Shown: positions 43,308-57,938, numbered from the stretch's first letter. The stretch: DNA of 64,000 nt from Climacteris rufus (GCA_013398175.1 VZRZ01001141.1:128875-192874), one strand, 5' to 3'. Notes: generated by a model not told the origin, from the letters alone. Numbers and translations are program-made.

Positions 43308-44267
43308 CCTCCTCTTTTTCAGCTGTAGAACACAGCCTAGGTTATTAAAGATGTCTACAGAACGATGATGATGTAACACAAGCTGCATATCCAAAGACTG
43401 CCAAGTATTCTTCAAATAGTGAAAAATGACTGAAGAGAAACAGGATCTTTACCAGGCCTTTCCCCGGCAGCAAGGACACCACTTGAAAGAAGGCTCCAAC
43501 TGATGTGTTCTCATGAATTATCTGTGTATGGTACAGCAGATATTTGATTACAATGAGAAAATGAGAAAACAATATTTACCCACAGATATTTCACAATACA
43601 GCCAACATCTCACACGAAAGGAGGTACCTCATTTTCTACTAATAAATGCTCTAATTCAGAGAAGCATATCTGATTTTTTTTGTAGGTTCCTGTACAAATA
43701 CAGCAACTCCCAGTAGAGCAACAGATCCACCTGAAGAAACAGGTTCCCAGAATGATGAATGGCGCAGATTAAAGGAATAGAAGTGATAAAAAATGGTTTG
43801 CAAAAGATATCCACTAAAAGTAACATACAATTGCTATTCAACAATGACAGAATCTCCTTTTCTTTCCTTCTAGGGTCACGAAGAAGAAACATAAGGGTCA
43901 GCTCCATGTTAAAAGAACATCAGTTCCACTTTCACATTACAGTAAAATCAAAATGGTCGTTAACATCACAATGGGTTATATTACCAGCATGCAGGAAGTT
44001 GGAAAAGAGAAGTCACATACTATTTACAAGTAAGTATGCTTCTGCACTGGAATGGCAACTTTTGAAGAACAAAAACAATTCACATAGAAATAAGCTCTGC
44101 AGACAATCCTTTCTTCCTCTTTGCTCTAATGGAAATTATCTGTTACATTATATAAAGTATGCTTTCACCCAAATTACTCAACAAGAACAAATATTAACAA
44201 AATCCTTTTGCTCTGTTAGCAAGGTAACAAGCAAATTCATCAGCAACCTGGTCTAGTAGAAGTTGTT

Positions 44268-44343
44268 CCTGCTTATGGCAAAGGGCTTGGAATTTGATTA
44301 TCTTTAAGGTCCCTTCCAACCCAAATCATTCTGTGATTCCGTG
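44268..44343 (+). mobile_element. CR1 LINE 3'-end fragment
   Basis: A short forward CR1 terminus: GGCTTGGAATTTGATTATCT, TTAAGGTCCCTTCCAACCCA and AATCATTCTGTGATTCCGTG. The preceding open frame (43759-44256) ends just before it and is not a recognised protein. Confidence 0.8.
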
Positions 44344-45183
44344 TATTATCAGCCTTTGTGTGAGAAACATTCTTTTCCAAAATGCATACAGAAACAGCAA
44401 TCTGAAGGACTGCCTAAAAAGACCTAAAGAAAACATAAATTGGGAATAACGTTTCTAAAAATCTGTACTTCATAGATTTGGTAAGTTGAATGTCACTACA
44501 CAGAAACACAAATTATTTTTCATGTAAAAGAAGTGATAGTGTTAAAAGCTTTTCTTAATCATATTTCATTCAAAAGTTCTACCATTCACTTGCTATAATT
44601 TGCAAATTCTATCTGAAACAGTACTGGCAAATACTGCCTAAAGTACAACAAGCCTGTTCTGGGCATTCACAGACTACTCTTTACTCCTTAAGTTTCATGA
44701 AAACTTTTTAAATTATCAAATGAGACCTGTTAACTAAGCAATAATGAAGGGGTTTTTTGTTTTACATCCTTAGGAATAGTATGAATCCATCATGACAACA
44801 ATGCCCACAGTCATTATTTGACACTGTGCTCAGCACTATTTCACTACGAATTTTGCTTCCAGTTAGCAAAACTACTTTTTCTTACAAAATACCCAGTACC
44901 AAAGTTCCCAGCTGCAGAGCCAATGCCATAATTTAGCTTTCTTGACTTCAGTCAAGTAGCTCGTCCCCTGAAAGGCGTTGTGCAAGGAAGCCAACACAAA
45001 GATTTCCTCCATTTCTGCCAAAAACAGCCCCTGCAATCAGAAAACAAGATAAGCCTTCTCCCATTGTGGGAGTTTTAGCCAGCTAATAGATGAGGAAAAA
45101 TTTCTCATGGAACTTCTCTCATGGCAGAACCTGCATTCATTTCTACCTCTTGTTGCACTATGACACAACACACACCTTCCAGA

Positions 45184-45275
45184 CTGAACTAGAATCCACT
45201 GAACTAGAATCCACTCCTATCCAGAATCCACTCTAAAACTAGAACTGAACTAGAATCCACTCCTATCCAGAACTG
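45184..45275. repeat. Local imperfect tandem duplication
   Basis: The segment CTGAACTAGAATCCACT occurs three times, two of them extended by CCTATCCAGAA, in about 90 bp. It looks like a young slippage or duplication product inside an intron. Confidence 0.8.
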
Positions 45276-46721
45276 GGAAGACGAAGGACAACAGCACTGT
45301 TCACCAGACTATTGAGAATATAAGTTGACAAACACATCTAGGTCTCATTTGCATCGTAGCCCTGATATTAACATTCAAAGCATAATGCCTCCGATCTCCC
45401 AGTGCACAAAAATTGTTCAACGAATAAGCCAAAGGGGATGGAAAAAGGTTGCACAAACAGAGAAGGCCTATGCTGATCTGCATCTTTGACAAGTTGTGTG
45501 CTTTTTAATGCAAAATATATTACTTAGTGCAGCTCACTACATTTCAATCACAAATGATGCTTAAATGTAATGAAGGGTATCACACAGTCTGCCCAGAGCA
45601 GCAGCCCCTGCCTGCCGTAGCATTCTTCAAATGACTCACAGTGATGAAACAGCATTCCCAATAGACGGAATTTTTGCAGAAATTTGCCCAAGCACAGAAA
45701 AAGAAACACACATCAAAACAGAGGCATGGGATTTGAGGTTTGTAAATATTTTTCTGCAACTCCAAAATAGAAAGGAGACATTGGACACTGAAAAGACGAC
45801 AGTAAAGAATATGGCATAAGGCATCCTTTGGCTGAATTATGGCATAAAGCACAAAATCTCTGGATAGTTTTACTTGTTTTGTTTCAACTCTGTGTTAAAG
45901 AAACAACTATATAAAACTGAGGAGGCTGCACACAAATATCTGAGTAATGCATACACTAAACTCTAAGGGGAAGGAAAAAAAAGCAACTTGTTTTTCAGGG
46001 AATTTCTTTTTCTGTTCAAGCAGTTAAGATACTGTCTAGGAAAACTGTGTATTTCCTATATATCTGAACCAAATATTTATCAAATAGATTGAAAATTTTC
46101 AGAAGGCAGGACTAGCCATTTTTAAAGGAAGAAAAGGGAGAATCAGGATTTTCTTAAAATATTTTGGACTCAAGTCACAATTCACCTTAGATATAGGTAA
46201 TAAAAATCCAAGGTGCGCTGTGTTTTTAATGTGTTTGTTTGTTTGCCGTCTAAGTGCTTTTTTCTTCTCAGACTTGTTGAAGTTTCCTTGCCCCCAGGAA
46301 TAAGTACCTTTGGGAAGATTCTCAGAAGACCAAGACCCCTTTTCATATTTGGCTATGCAGTTTTTTCTTCCCAAACACACTACTGTACAGGCTGGGTACA
46401 GCGCTGCATAGTATGAACTAAACAAATTCTTTCTGACCATAACGATTTCCACACTCCTCCTGCTCATTTTACATGCAACCCCTTGACTCGCTCTGTGAAT
46501 TCTGCTGTTTTGCTCTTAACGGCAAGCCAAGACAGCTTTCTGAACAACAAAAACCTGCTCATTTTTTCTTACTGAATTACTCTCTTGCCATTTCTGTGAG
46601 TTGAACTTGCAGGCCAAGGGAGACAGCAGAACAAATATTAGAACTCTGCACCTAAGATCAACGCAGACATCAGATAATGCTTCACTTTTAAGGATGGATG
46701 AGATTTCATGAAAGGGACAGA

Positions 46722-47715
46722 TTAAATCATAGAATCATTTAGGTTGGAAATGGCCTGCAACATCATTGAGCCCAGCTGTTAACCTAACACAGTCAGGTTC
46801 ACCACTAAACCATATTCCTATGTGTACATCTACATGGCTTTTAAATAGAATGGTGACTCAACTATAACCTGCAGCAATTTGTTCCAACGTTTGATAACCC
46901 CTTCTGTAAAGAAGCTTTTCCTAATATTCAATCCAAACCTACTTCTGACACAACCTGAGGCTATGTCCTCTCATTTTTGCACTAGTTGTCTGGGAGAACA
47001 GACTGACCCCCACCTGGCTACAGCCTGCTTTCAAGTAGTTGTAGAGAGTGATAAGGCACCCCTTGAACCTCCTTTTCTCCAGGCTGAACACCCTCAGTTC
47101 CCTCAGTTGCTCCTCACAGGACTTTTGCTCCAGACCCTTCACTACGTCCTGTTCCCTTTCTCTGGACTCTCTCCAGCACCTCAGTATCTTTCTTGGAGTG
47201 AGGAGCCTAGAATTGAGCACAGGATTTGAGATGTGGCCTCATCAGTGATGAGTGCAGAGGGACAATCCCTGCCCTGGTCCTGCTGGCCACACTATTGCTG
47301 ATACTAGCCAGGATGCCATTGGCCTTCTTGGNCATTGGCCATCTTGGCTACCTGGGCACAGGCTGGCTCAAGTTCAGCCATTGTTGACCATCACCCCCAG
47401 GTCCTTTTCCGCTGGGCAGCTTTCCAGCCACTCTGCCCCAAGCTTGCAGTGCTGCCTGGGACTGTTGTGATCAAAGTACAGGACCTGGCCCTTGGTTTTG
47501 TTGGACCTCATGCTGTTGGTCTTGACCCATAGATTCAGCCTGTCCAGACCCCTGTGCAGAGACCTCCTACCCTCCAGCAGGTCAATACTTCTGATCAGCT
47601 TAGTGTCATGTGTCCAGATCATCAATTAACATATTAAACAGGACTGGACCCAGTGCTCAGCCCTGTGGAACACAACTTGTTACCTGCAATCAGCTGGATT
47701 TAACCCATCCATCAC
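46722..47715 (-). mobile_element. Long CR1 LINE fragment, minus orientation
   Basis: Starts AATCATAGAATCATTTAGGT, continues with a GAAGCTTTTCCTAATATTCA-like stretch, CTCCTTTTCTCCAGGCTGAA, GTGGCCTCATCAGTGATGAG-like and GTGTCCAGATCATCAATTAA-like pieces, in reverse-complement CR1 order. One ambiguous base (n) lies at 47332. Several short frames read through it, but they are transposon relics. Confidence 0.85.
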
Positions 47716-47865
47716 CACTCTTTGGGACTGGCCACCTTGCCAGGAGCATGGAAACAAAGGAAGAGAAAAAAACTTTTAATGGAAAAGACAGGAAAACAAA
47801 AGTTCCCAAGTGGCTTTAAGGCTACTTAAGAGTATGAGAAAATATATTGCACATTTATTGATTGT

Positions 47866-48345
47866 CCCACTCTGTTCTGTGCTGGTGTGGCCTCACCTCA
47901 ATCTTTTGTGCAGTTTTGGGCACCTAAATAGCTTGGAAAGCTATTAGAGAACATTCAAAAAAGGGCCACAAAGATCGTGAAAGGCCTTAAGGGGAAGCTC
48001 TGTGAGGAGTGGCTGAGGTCACTTGGTCTGTTCAGCCTGGAGGAGACTCAAGACAGAGCTCAATGCAGTCTAGAACTTCCTCAGGAAGGGAAGAGGAGGG
48101 GCAGGCACTGATCTCTTCTCTGTGGTGACCAGTGACACGACGAGAGGGAATGGTCTGCAGTTGTGTCAGGGAAGGTTTAGGTTGGATATTAGAAAAAGGT
48201 TTTTCATCCAGAGGATGGCTGGGCACCAGTGCACCAGTGCCCCAGGGCAGTGGTCACAGCACCAGCCTGACGGAGTTCAAGAAGCATTTCGAAAATGCTC
48301 TCAGCACATGGTGTGACTCTTGGGGATGGTGCTGTGCTTGGCAAA
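47866..48345 (+). mobile_element. CR1 LINE fragment, plus orientation
   Basis: Forward CR1 3' part: CTGGTGTGGCCTCACCTCAA, GAACATTCAAAAAAGGGCCA, TGAGGAGTGGCTGAGGTCAC, TTCAGCCTGGAGGAGACTCA and GGTTTAGGTTGGATATTAGA. With the minus-oriented copy to its left it forms an inverted pair separated by about 150 bp. Confidence 0.85.
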
Positions 48346-48559
48346 AGATACTTTTTTACACATACATATACACACTAAATATATCTGCCCCAGTGGCACA
48401 GACAGCCGAAAGCAAGCCCGCTTCCTTTTCCCTGCCCTGCTGCACGTTACAGAGGCTTACAAGCACAGGAACGCTACTGCCAATCCTGCTGAATCTGCAG
48501 GGCACTTCAAAATATATGCAGGCACAACCCAAACCAGCAGGTACCCAGGAGTGGCCCGT

Positions 48560-48715
48560 ATTCCCAAGGGATCGCTCGGCGCCTTCGCCGAGCAGCCGCT
48601 GCCTCGCGTGGCCGGGCGCCGCTAGGGGGCGCCGCGCCGCCGTGCACGTCGCCTCAGGCCGCCCCCGCGCAGCCCGCGCGCAGCTCCAGCGGGCCTCTCA
48701 GCAACCTTCCTGAGC
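48560..48715. promoter_or_regulatory. Small GC-rich island in TJP2 5' intron
   Basis: About 150 bp of very GC- and CpG-rich sequence in otherwise AT-rich intron. It follows directly after a CR1 copy but does not resemble CR1. It contains a CTCF-like motif. It may be an alternative promoter, enhancer or insulator; no clear coding exon with a splice donor was found in it. Confidence 0.5.
48619..48632 (+). promoter_or_regulatory. CTCF-like binding motif
   Basis: CCGCTAGGGGGCGC fits the vertebrate CTCF core pattern CCASYAGRKGGCRS at 13 of 14 positions; only the third base differs (G for A). It sits in the middle of the small GC-rich island. Confidence 0.6.
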
Positions 48716-48719
48716 CTAA

Positions 48720-51700
48720 CCCGCAGCAGGCAAAACAATTCTGAAAATTCTCATTAGGCCAAAAACCCATTTCAGAACTTTCCTATCATAGAAAACGTGA
48801 TGTTAAAACAAGTTTGTTGTTTTGTTTCTTTCATCTCAAGCACATAGCCCATTATCAAACAGATTTGGGTTGGGTTTTGTTTGTTTTGTTTTTTTATTGA
48901 TTCCAGTTTTATTAAGTGCCTTTTTCACCACATGTACTTCAAAAATTAAGTGCACTGTTTATACAAAGGAAATAAACATATTCCCCATGCAGTTTTATGT
49001 TCTTGGAAAAAAGAGAAACATCTGGTACTCCAGATAAACTGTGCACTGATGTGGACAGAGACACCAAGACACCGTGAAAATAGGTACCCGAAAATCAGCA
49101 ATGCTACATTTTAGCACTTAACAATAAAAAGGAGACTTACAGTTACATTTTCAGACTGGAACTTTTTGTTCCAAACTGCTTTTCACCTGAACTTAACCAG
49201 TTTACGCTTTCAGAAAGTACTACTAGGTCCTTTCATGTCCTGATTTTGCTGATGTAGAAGAATAATTTCTCATTACGCCAGAAAAGTAAACAACACACAC
49301 ACACGCACACAGGGATTTTCTACAATTAATGCACTTATATTTCATAGTACTTGTGATCTCTGCCAGTAAGAGCGATAGCTAATGATTTCAATTGAGTATG
49401 CAGAAATTACTAGGGATTGTGTGGTGTCTTTTTAAAACTATGACACTTACTTGAACAAGCTATCTTTTTAACAACTGCCCTTTCCCTCTCTAGTTATTGT
49501 GGAAGGGGCTTACTACAAAGAAGTCACCTGAACTACTTTGGTGCTACCAGGAGCAAGTCATCATATGTCATGATCAGAGGCAGGGATGGGGGAACGGTGA
49601 GAAGGACAAAAAGCAGTATTAATGCAGCAGAGTGTAACAAGTTTCAAACATTAAAACTCAGCATCAATTTACAACCTCTGTATATGTTATGCCAATTAAA
49701 AGTAAACATGCAAAACTTTTCTGGAATGAGTGGAAGACACAAGTGGAGTAGTTTGCACTTGTTACAGCTCAATTCTACTGAACTTAGATGCATACATATG
49801 CATCATTGAAAACCAGTACAATATGCCATTACAAATGAAACACAAGCCTGCTCAAGATGAAGAGGGCAAAAAAAGAAACTGTTTGTATTCAAAACACAGC
49901 TGCAAGATACTCAGGTCTTAGCTACCAATAACCTAAATCTCAAAAATTTGGCTTGTATCTATTTCAGGAGCAAGTTCTCTTCACTATCTTTTGCCCAACA
50001 ACAGTTCTGTCATTGCCCTGGTAATATTGTTCCAGTGCTCCCTCAACAGGAAGCAAACAATTCTTCAAAATTTTTAAGGGAACAGCTTTAACTGAAATAC
50101 AAAACTGCCATTTGGGAAAAAAACCCAAGAGATCCCATTTCCCTGTTCCCCCACTTCCTCCCCAATTAAATGATTTTAATTTTTAGAAAACCGTTTCTGC
50201 CTCTTGAGAAATAACACTCTAGCAACCAACATTATTTTAACCAAAATTTTCTTCCCTTTCACATACTGCTTCACAGAGGATAGCCAGAAGCTGTTTTTCC
50301 CAAGTGTTCTGGGACATGCAGCACCAGTCCAGTGGACAAGCCTTAGGTGTTGAAGAGGTTCTAAAGAAAAGAACAAACCTCAGATCCCGGGGCACAGCAT
50401 GTGCCCAAATCTTGCAGCAAAGTAGATTTCTCCAACACTCCTTTTTTAAAAAACTCAGCAAGGCTTGAGGAGATAAATACCTGTAAGCCAGATTATTTCA
50501 GTTGAAGACCAAAATTAATCTAGGTAAAAGGCTGACAGATCAATGACACTTTTATGTTGCATATTTATACACAGACTGGATAGTGAAGAATTTATTTGCT
50601 GTTTCGTTTTCTGAATGGTTTTTCTAGACTTTCACCTTGTCACACAGACTGTGGTGCCAGGAAAGCTCTTTTGTACACACTACAAGAAGGTGACACTACT
50701 GAGGGGACACAGAACTTTCAGTTCAGCTAATCAACACCAGCTTTAAAAGCTATCTCTGACTTAACCGTCTCCATTCGCTTTAACTGTAAACCTAACACAT
50801 TAGTTTACAGTCATACTATTTCTGTCCCTTCTGCTCCTTGAGATGCCCACACAAAAGAAGTCTCAAAATCGAAGTGCTACAGCAGATTGTGCATGAGTTT
50901 ACAAGGACCCTTTTTTCTTGGCAAAATAAAAAAAAAAGTTTAAAAGTTTGTTCTGGTGTACTTGCAGTATCAGGATTTGTTGGTGAGGTAAATTAAACTC
51001 AGTAGGTGTACGTAATCAATTTCATTAAGCTAGATACACTAAGAAAAAAATTAAGTTAACTGTAAAATAAAGTAAGTGCAGCCACCATTCTTCAAGTGCC
51101 TCATTTCATGAATTATTTATTCTCTGTGGCTAAAACATAACTTTTACTCTTGTGGCATCTTAAAAAAAAAAAAAGAAAAATTAAAAAATGAAGCATTATA
51201 TGCATTACAGAGTCTAAAGTTCTAATTATAATTTTATTCTACTTCAGTGGTACACTTTGTACCACTACTGTTTTTGAATGCTTCATCTTCAAGCAGCAAA
51301 CCAAGCAGCAGAAGTGACCAACTTCAAGAGATGGCTATTCCATTGGTTATTCAACACCTGCAACTCTGGAATCTGAGAAAAACAAGCTGGGTACCTGTCT
51401 GCTTTTTCCTGCAACTGGTTTTCAAAAGACCAATTCATTTACTGGGATAAAATCCAATCAGGTCAGCATTTATATTTAATCATCCTGTCATAATGCAAGA
51501 CAATTTAAACAATGGTACAATTGTTAGTTTCTGAGCTTCGTCCCAAACCAGATTTTCTTTCCCTGTTAAAGTTTCTAGTAGCTTTTGTTCTCACTCTATT
51601 AATAGAAGAATGACATGCCATACTCTTGGAAGCATTTTACTTTTAGTCAAGCATTCCCATGGGGAGTAAAATTACATACTGTCACTTTAGTTTTATTTGC

Positions 51701-54700
51701 TGGACTGAAGGAAATAAACCTGAATATAGCTCTGTGTAAGGCATAAAATGTAATGGTACATTTGATCACATCTAAGCCTAAAACCCCATAAAATTCACAC
51801 TATACCATGCATTTCATACAACTACCAATATTGTATCACAAACCTCACAGAACACAAACATCAAACAGAAGGTTACACTGATACACAAGGTAGATAAAGA
51901 AAAGCTTCAAGTGTATCTAAATTTCCGTAACAGTAAAAACCTAACTCAACTCGATATTAAAAAAAGTTGAAAATAGACCAAAAGATACCAAGACTCCGTA
52001 ACATTAAGCTGTTTTGGATTTGGAGTCATACATTCAGTATCATTCATATACATGCCACAACAAACTGCTCGATTTATTAGCCAACTTTTCAGTGTTTTCC
52101 AGTCACACTAGTCATACCTTTCTGCATTCCTACTCCTTTCCTTCTACCACTACACTCCTGCCTTCAAGTTCTTAAGCAACTCACCTCTCCCTCTCAAGAT
52201 GTCTCAACAGTCTACTCAGTCATGCCAGAGATCATTGCTGAAGTTCACTCCTAAACTTTAACATGTCTTGCACATATCTAAAATGAAAACAAAATCTTTT
52301 GCAAAAGGGAGTTTAGCAATTTTTCTGTCATCCAGACAGCGGAATGCACAGATGCAAATGCAAATCTGAGGATTGCATTTGAAGGGCTTAGGTCTGTAAA
52401 TCTTATTTTGATACTCCTCACAGTATATATGGAAGAAGAGGAAACAATCACCCAGCCCCTCCTAAGACCTCAAATATCACAAGACGGGGGATTAAACCAG
52501 CTGCACCTGCTTCAGTAAAACACATTCAGAATCCCTTTGCTCACAGCAAAGTTTCTTCCTCAGAGCCTCCAAAGGAGTGTAATTATTTTTTCAAACAACA
52601 AAATTAATCATATAGCCACAGCTCTGAATTTTTTTGGGACAGTGTCACCAGCAACCTATAATCCAACATAAAGCAGTATGACACTAAAATTCACCCATAC
52701 CTGATGACAATGACAAAACACTTTGAAGCAAGAAAACAACAGAAGGTCAGATGCGAGTGGTAAAATTCAAGTATTTTCCATTCCTTCCCCTCAATCCTTC
52801 TGCAAGACTGGAAGAGAACTCAAAGTACACCATGCAGTTATGCACATGGTATGCATGACTTTGCTAACATCTGAACACATTGTTATAAAGAATTTATCAT
52901 ATATGCCTCCAGCTTATGTAGAAATTATTCCTATCAACAGTGTTAATGACAGCAGTCAACAGATAAGTAGTAAATCAACACATGGGGCAGAGGGGTAAAG
53001 TCAGCTGCCCCTTTTCTTTAGTATCAAGATAGTAACTTTCACATGGCTGGTTCGTTCTTACGGCGCTAATCCGAGTTTATCTGTAGCCATTCTCGCTTCA
53101 CTTGAAAGGATGCCAGCAGAACAATTTGAAACTAGAGCCCTTGATGCAATATTTCTACCAAGTCAACACTTCACATGCATATAACATCAATGTAAGTAAC
53201 TTCAGGCATCACTCCAACCACTAAATGAAACCAAACTGACACATCCCTATGAAATAGGGCCATTTCCACTGAACTGCACACGGAGTACACAAAGACTAAG
53301 CTAACCAGAACAAGCTCAGTGAGTGACAGAAAAAATTTTATTCCTCCTTTTGCAACTTCCATAAAGCACATGAGGCTTTGAAAACAACTAGAAAAGAAAA
53401 ACAAGAGAATCCTTTTGCATATGTGGCTGAAGGGAAACTAAACAGCTCAGAATCATTAAGGTTTAGAAATGCTTCCATTAAGTTACCACCCAGAGCAAAT
53501 CTCATTTTGGTAGCAACTAAAAGTTCATTCTCAGCTGAGATTTGGAACAGAAAGTTTTCTTCTTGTGGTCTGAGCCACATGAAAGAGCATTGTACACTTA
53601 AAGAAACTTCTGACACACAAAGCAGAAGCAAACCATAATGAAGTGTACTGCTTTTTTCCCATCTGAAGGAAAATGAAGTTATGTACCTGCCTATAGATGA
53701 AAAAGATTTTAAAAATCTAAGAAAAACTTAATCCTTTTTTCAAATTATTGTGATCCAAGAGTTTCAGTACATCCTTACTGCAGCAGAAGACATTAGGAAC
53801 TTTTCTACTGGCTTCTACAAGATAAAGCAGGAAAGGCAAGCTTGAAAAAGGAGCTGAAAATTAGGTCAAATTATAATAACAGGGGAGAGAAGTTAATGGA
53901 TAAAATTTAATTAATTAAATTCTATAGTTCAACAACATAGCAACATTAAATAGGCCTCAAAATAACCCCTCAAACAAAAAGCCATGCAGAAAACGACAAA
54001 ACATACTCAAGAGATCCACATATTTCAGAACTAGATTGTAAGTGTTCCACATATACAGGACAGCAAAGGGACCATATAAAGGGACATATAAAGGGACAGC
54101 AAAGAGGGATATATCAACAGTACTCTGGTACAGGGGTTCTCATGTTCTTCCAATAGCCTGACAAAGGGTGTTCGAGGTACACAGCTGAAGATCTCACCTT
54201 CTTCCACCATCTTAACCTATCCCTAAATCTTTCAGGTGCACTGGGCACTGCACACAAATGGCCAGGGAAGAATAATTACCAAAGGGGAGCTGAGTGCACA
54301 GCAGCTATTGGAAATGTCAGTAGGCATCTGTCTGCAACCAACGCTATGCCTTTAAAAGTCTGACACTGGAAGTTTTTGCAACCTGATCTAATGTAACGCA
54401 TCATACTGAGGTAAAGTGCATACAAGTATTTGTCAACTGCCAGCACCTGAAAGGGAGTTCCTGCCAAAGTACCAGGTCAGAAACAATATCCGCACTGTAA
54501 GACTTTTAGGAAACTAAGTGGTAGAAAATAAAAATTTACAGCCAAACTGCAATCATTACTTAGCCCACACAGAGAACAACACAAGTACAGTTCCACATAG
54601 AAGAAGTTCTTATGCATCATTTAAGGAGCATGCACACACATGCTACCAATTAGCTATGCTACTGTCACGTCAATTGCTTTAATAATGTATCAACTCTATG

Positions 54701-57500
54701 AACAGAATAACCAAAGCCACTGACCACTTTTTACTTCTGGAATAAAAATTACTTAGGAAAACAAAGAAATAAAAAATATAAGTTATTTTTCATCCTGTTC
54801 TGCAACTCTTCAAAAACCTTCTGAAATACTGGTTGGACATAGGAATCCTCAGCCATGGCTACTAGAAGAATTGCACAGTATGCACTAGATTTTTGCAAGT
54901 GCTGGAACCTAGAAAGGCGAGCAGTCAGTGCCAAGCACTGACCCTGGCAGCAGGCTGCTTAGTTCAGTCAAAAGCCAACAATTTGCCTCTCACAGCTTTG
55001 TTTGCAGAGCCTGGAATGACAGGCTAGCTGGCCATCCTGCATTCGCTCTAAAAAATTCATACTGGCTAAGAATCATAAGGGGTGAGAATTCAGAATGCTC
55101 TCTCATCACAGAATAGGCATGCATGTGCAAGCGAAAGATAGGGCAGGCTAAGAATATACATATCATTAAGTAATAAATAAACAAATGAATAATGAATAGG
55201 TGTATCATTTCTTGCAGCTGTATTTAGATACTGTTCATCAGAGCTGGTTTTTTTGTCCAAGTTGTTTGTTGGGTTTTTTTTTGTATACTGTGTTTTTTTT
55301 AGCAAGAATCATCCAAAACTCAGTTATGAAACACTCATGCAGTATTGTTTATCAGATCTAGAGACTGCAGCAGCAGAATACACGAAAATACATTGCTCTC
55401 TGAATACTTAATAGGGCACAGCACAAGACACAAACACCTGGAAAGCTGCTGCTGACTATTCGCCTGTTTAGTTAACTGCTAGAACTGCAGTCCTTGAAGG
55501 ACCATTTTCTTCTTTACTGTATTTTCAAGTTGTGGGATAGAGATGCCTGAAGCATTCATGAATGCATCACTCCTGCTTTTTAGTAAGCTAGATAACTAGA
55601 TGTAAGCTAGATATTCTCATCACAGCATTGAGAATAATTGCATTTACATACTGGTTTCCACTGTACACTCTGGTTAGGATGCATTCAGGAATTAATTCTG
55701 CCTTAAGGCTGTATTTGCAGAACATGTCCGTCCTATCAGCACAGATCACACAAAATTCTTGGAGAGTTCTTCTTTTTCATGGTAAGAAATACATTCCAAA
55801 TATAGTTTTAAAAAACAAGGTTGTTTTAAGTTCATTTGCAATTTCAACACAATCATGAAGTACAGTCAGAATTCCTAGTACAGCTATAAATCTAATATTG
55901 TTTGCACAGCTTTATTAGGAAAAATAAAGAGGAAGCTAGAAAACACAGCTGTAGCATCTCTCCAGATTATATTTCTCTCTTTTTCTACAAAATAATGATC
56001 AAACTGTTGTCTTTATAAAAGAAACGGAATTGTGGCCTTATTAGTAACTGTATTATAAGGAATACAACCATTGCAGTAGCTACACCGACAGTGCATCCCT
56101 ACTTAAGTTCAGCGCACGTAAGAAACATGAGCTTTCTCACAGTCTCACACAGTAGGCAGAAGGAAAAATCAGCCTAACCTCCCATTTTGCGAGACAGAGA
56201 AGTTGGCACTGAATTCATAGCCAACACAACCTACTTCCATACTGCATGGATTCACAGCCATGAAACAAAAAGAAGCTTTATCCAAACCATTTAATTCTTA
56301 CTTCTTTACATGAAAGGCAGTCCCTAAAATGGTTTGAAGGAACGCCATACAGTCAGTTGAGACCTGACAACCCACACTTTTTATCAAGCCAACACAACCG
56401 TTCCCATTAACTTCAAAAGGATTCCACCAATATTGATAAAAGTAGGCCGAAAAAATGTTATTCTTTGAGACAAATGGAAGAAGACATACAGCACAGTCTA
56501 GCAGTACAACATTTGTTGGAATACACTGCTGAGTGTCTGACTTCAGGAATCATTCCATACAGACTATGATTTTGTTTAAGTAAAGCATTTAAGCGACACC
56601 CATAACAAGCATACATCTGTAAATACAAGCGTTGCAACTCCTGCCACTCAAACTAGTCAGACTCTCCATCCATCTCAGGACAACACATGTAAACCTCATC
56701 CCCAAGAGACCCCTGCAAGGCAAGTCACCAGCACATTATTATGGCTGTTTCTCTCACCAGAGCCATCAGCAAATGATTACACCTGCTTACCAGAGGTACT
56801 GCAGCAACAGTGTCAAATACACTGGGATCTGTGTCAAAGAGCTACATGACAGATTAAGAAGAGATGAAACACTCAAATACAGGTGAGGATGAAAATAACA
56901 GAACAAGGGTTAAGTAAGTTACCCAGATCAACTACACAACCTCTGTCGTGAAAAAAAAACCCAAACAAAACCAACAACAAACAAAAACCAAACCATTCAA
57001 CCGAAAAACAACCCAAACACACAGAGTCTGGAAATAATCACATACAATTCTCAACTGGTAGCTCACCAATGGCCAATAAACATCACTAACACGTGCAATA
57101 AGGGACATTGTCTAACAGAGATTCCATACACTACAATGATACTCAGATTACTGATTATTCTACAAGCCACAAAACAAAGTATGAGGCATAAATAAGTGTT
57201 TATGGCTTCCATGCACATTTTAGTGGGGGTGGGGGGAAGTGACTACAGATAAATTCAGTTTCCTGCATGCTGGCAAGCACACCACACTGCCCCTCCACTT
57301 CTGACAGATGCTGCTTGCTATTCCTAGGTGTGTCATAGCTACATTCATTACTGCACCTCAGCAACTGACAGCCTTAAAATAAAAAAGGAAAAGAAAAAAC
57401 CGGGGCCAGTGAGCAGGAGACACGGGTTTTCTTTATCAAACTTGTGAGTTTGTTCTTCCACAGAAACTGGGGTATCTTCGGTTAAAACACTGGCCTGCAC
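48720..57500 (-). other. TJP2 large 5' intron, no supported gene
   Basis: About 8.8 kb of AT-rich intron. It contains short microsatellites, such as CA-rich 49292-49310 and A/C-rich 56948-57010, and a short tandem of CATATAAAGGGA units at 54070-54100. No exon, CR1 or LTR that I can recognise. Open frames here are all short and unspecific. Confidence 0.5.
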
Positions 57501-57938
57501 CCTGAGCCCAACCAGTATTTAAAATATAAAACTACGTGTCATCTTCCGACCCCGCAGGAACCGGCCAGCGTTGCAGAGGACAGGCTGCCTCTCCGCTCCC
57601 ATTTAACTGGTAAAAACACGGTACTCCCGCCGCCCTCGGCTCCAGCACCGTCTCCGCCAGCGCGAAGCGCGCAGCAAACTCGGAGCCCGCACTAAGCGGG
57701 TCCTCCCCCTCATACGCGCGGCTTCTCCGCCACAGGGCGGGTGGTCCCGGCGCTGCTCGGCTGTGCCGCCGGGCCGCAGGCGAGGTCAGCGGGTCAGAAA
57801 CGCACCCGTGCTCCTCGCACCGCGCCACAGGTGCACCCCGTGCCCGCCGCCCCTCGGGGCCCCCGGCCGGGGCACGGGGTGCCGGTGGGCAAGCCCGGCT
57901 GGAGGAGGAGTGCGGTGGGTGTCGGGGACGCTACCGAC

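Noticed and set aside
43759..44256. 165-codon plus-strand open frame
   Set aside because: AT-rich, unspecific composition, antisense to the TJP2 intron, ends next to a CR1 tail; no family resemblance.
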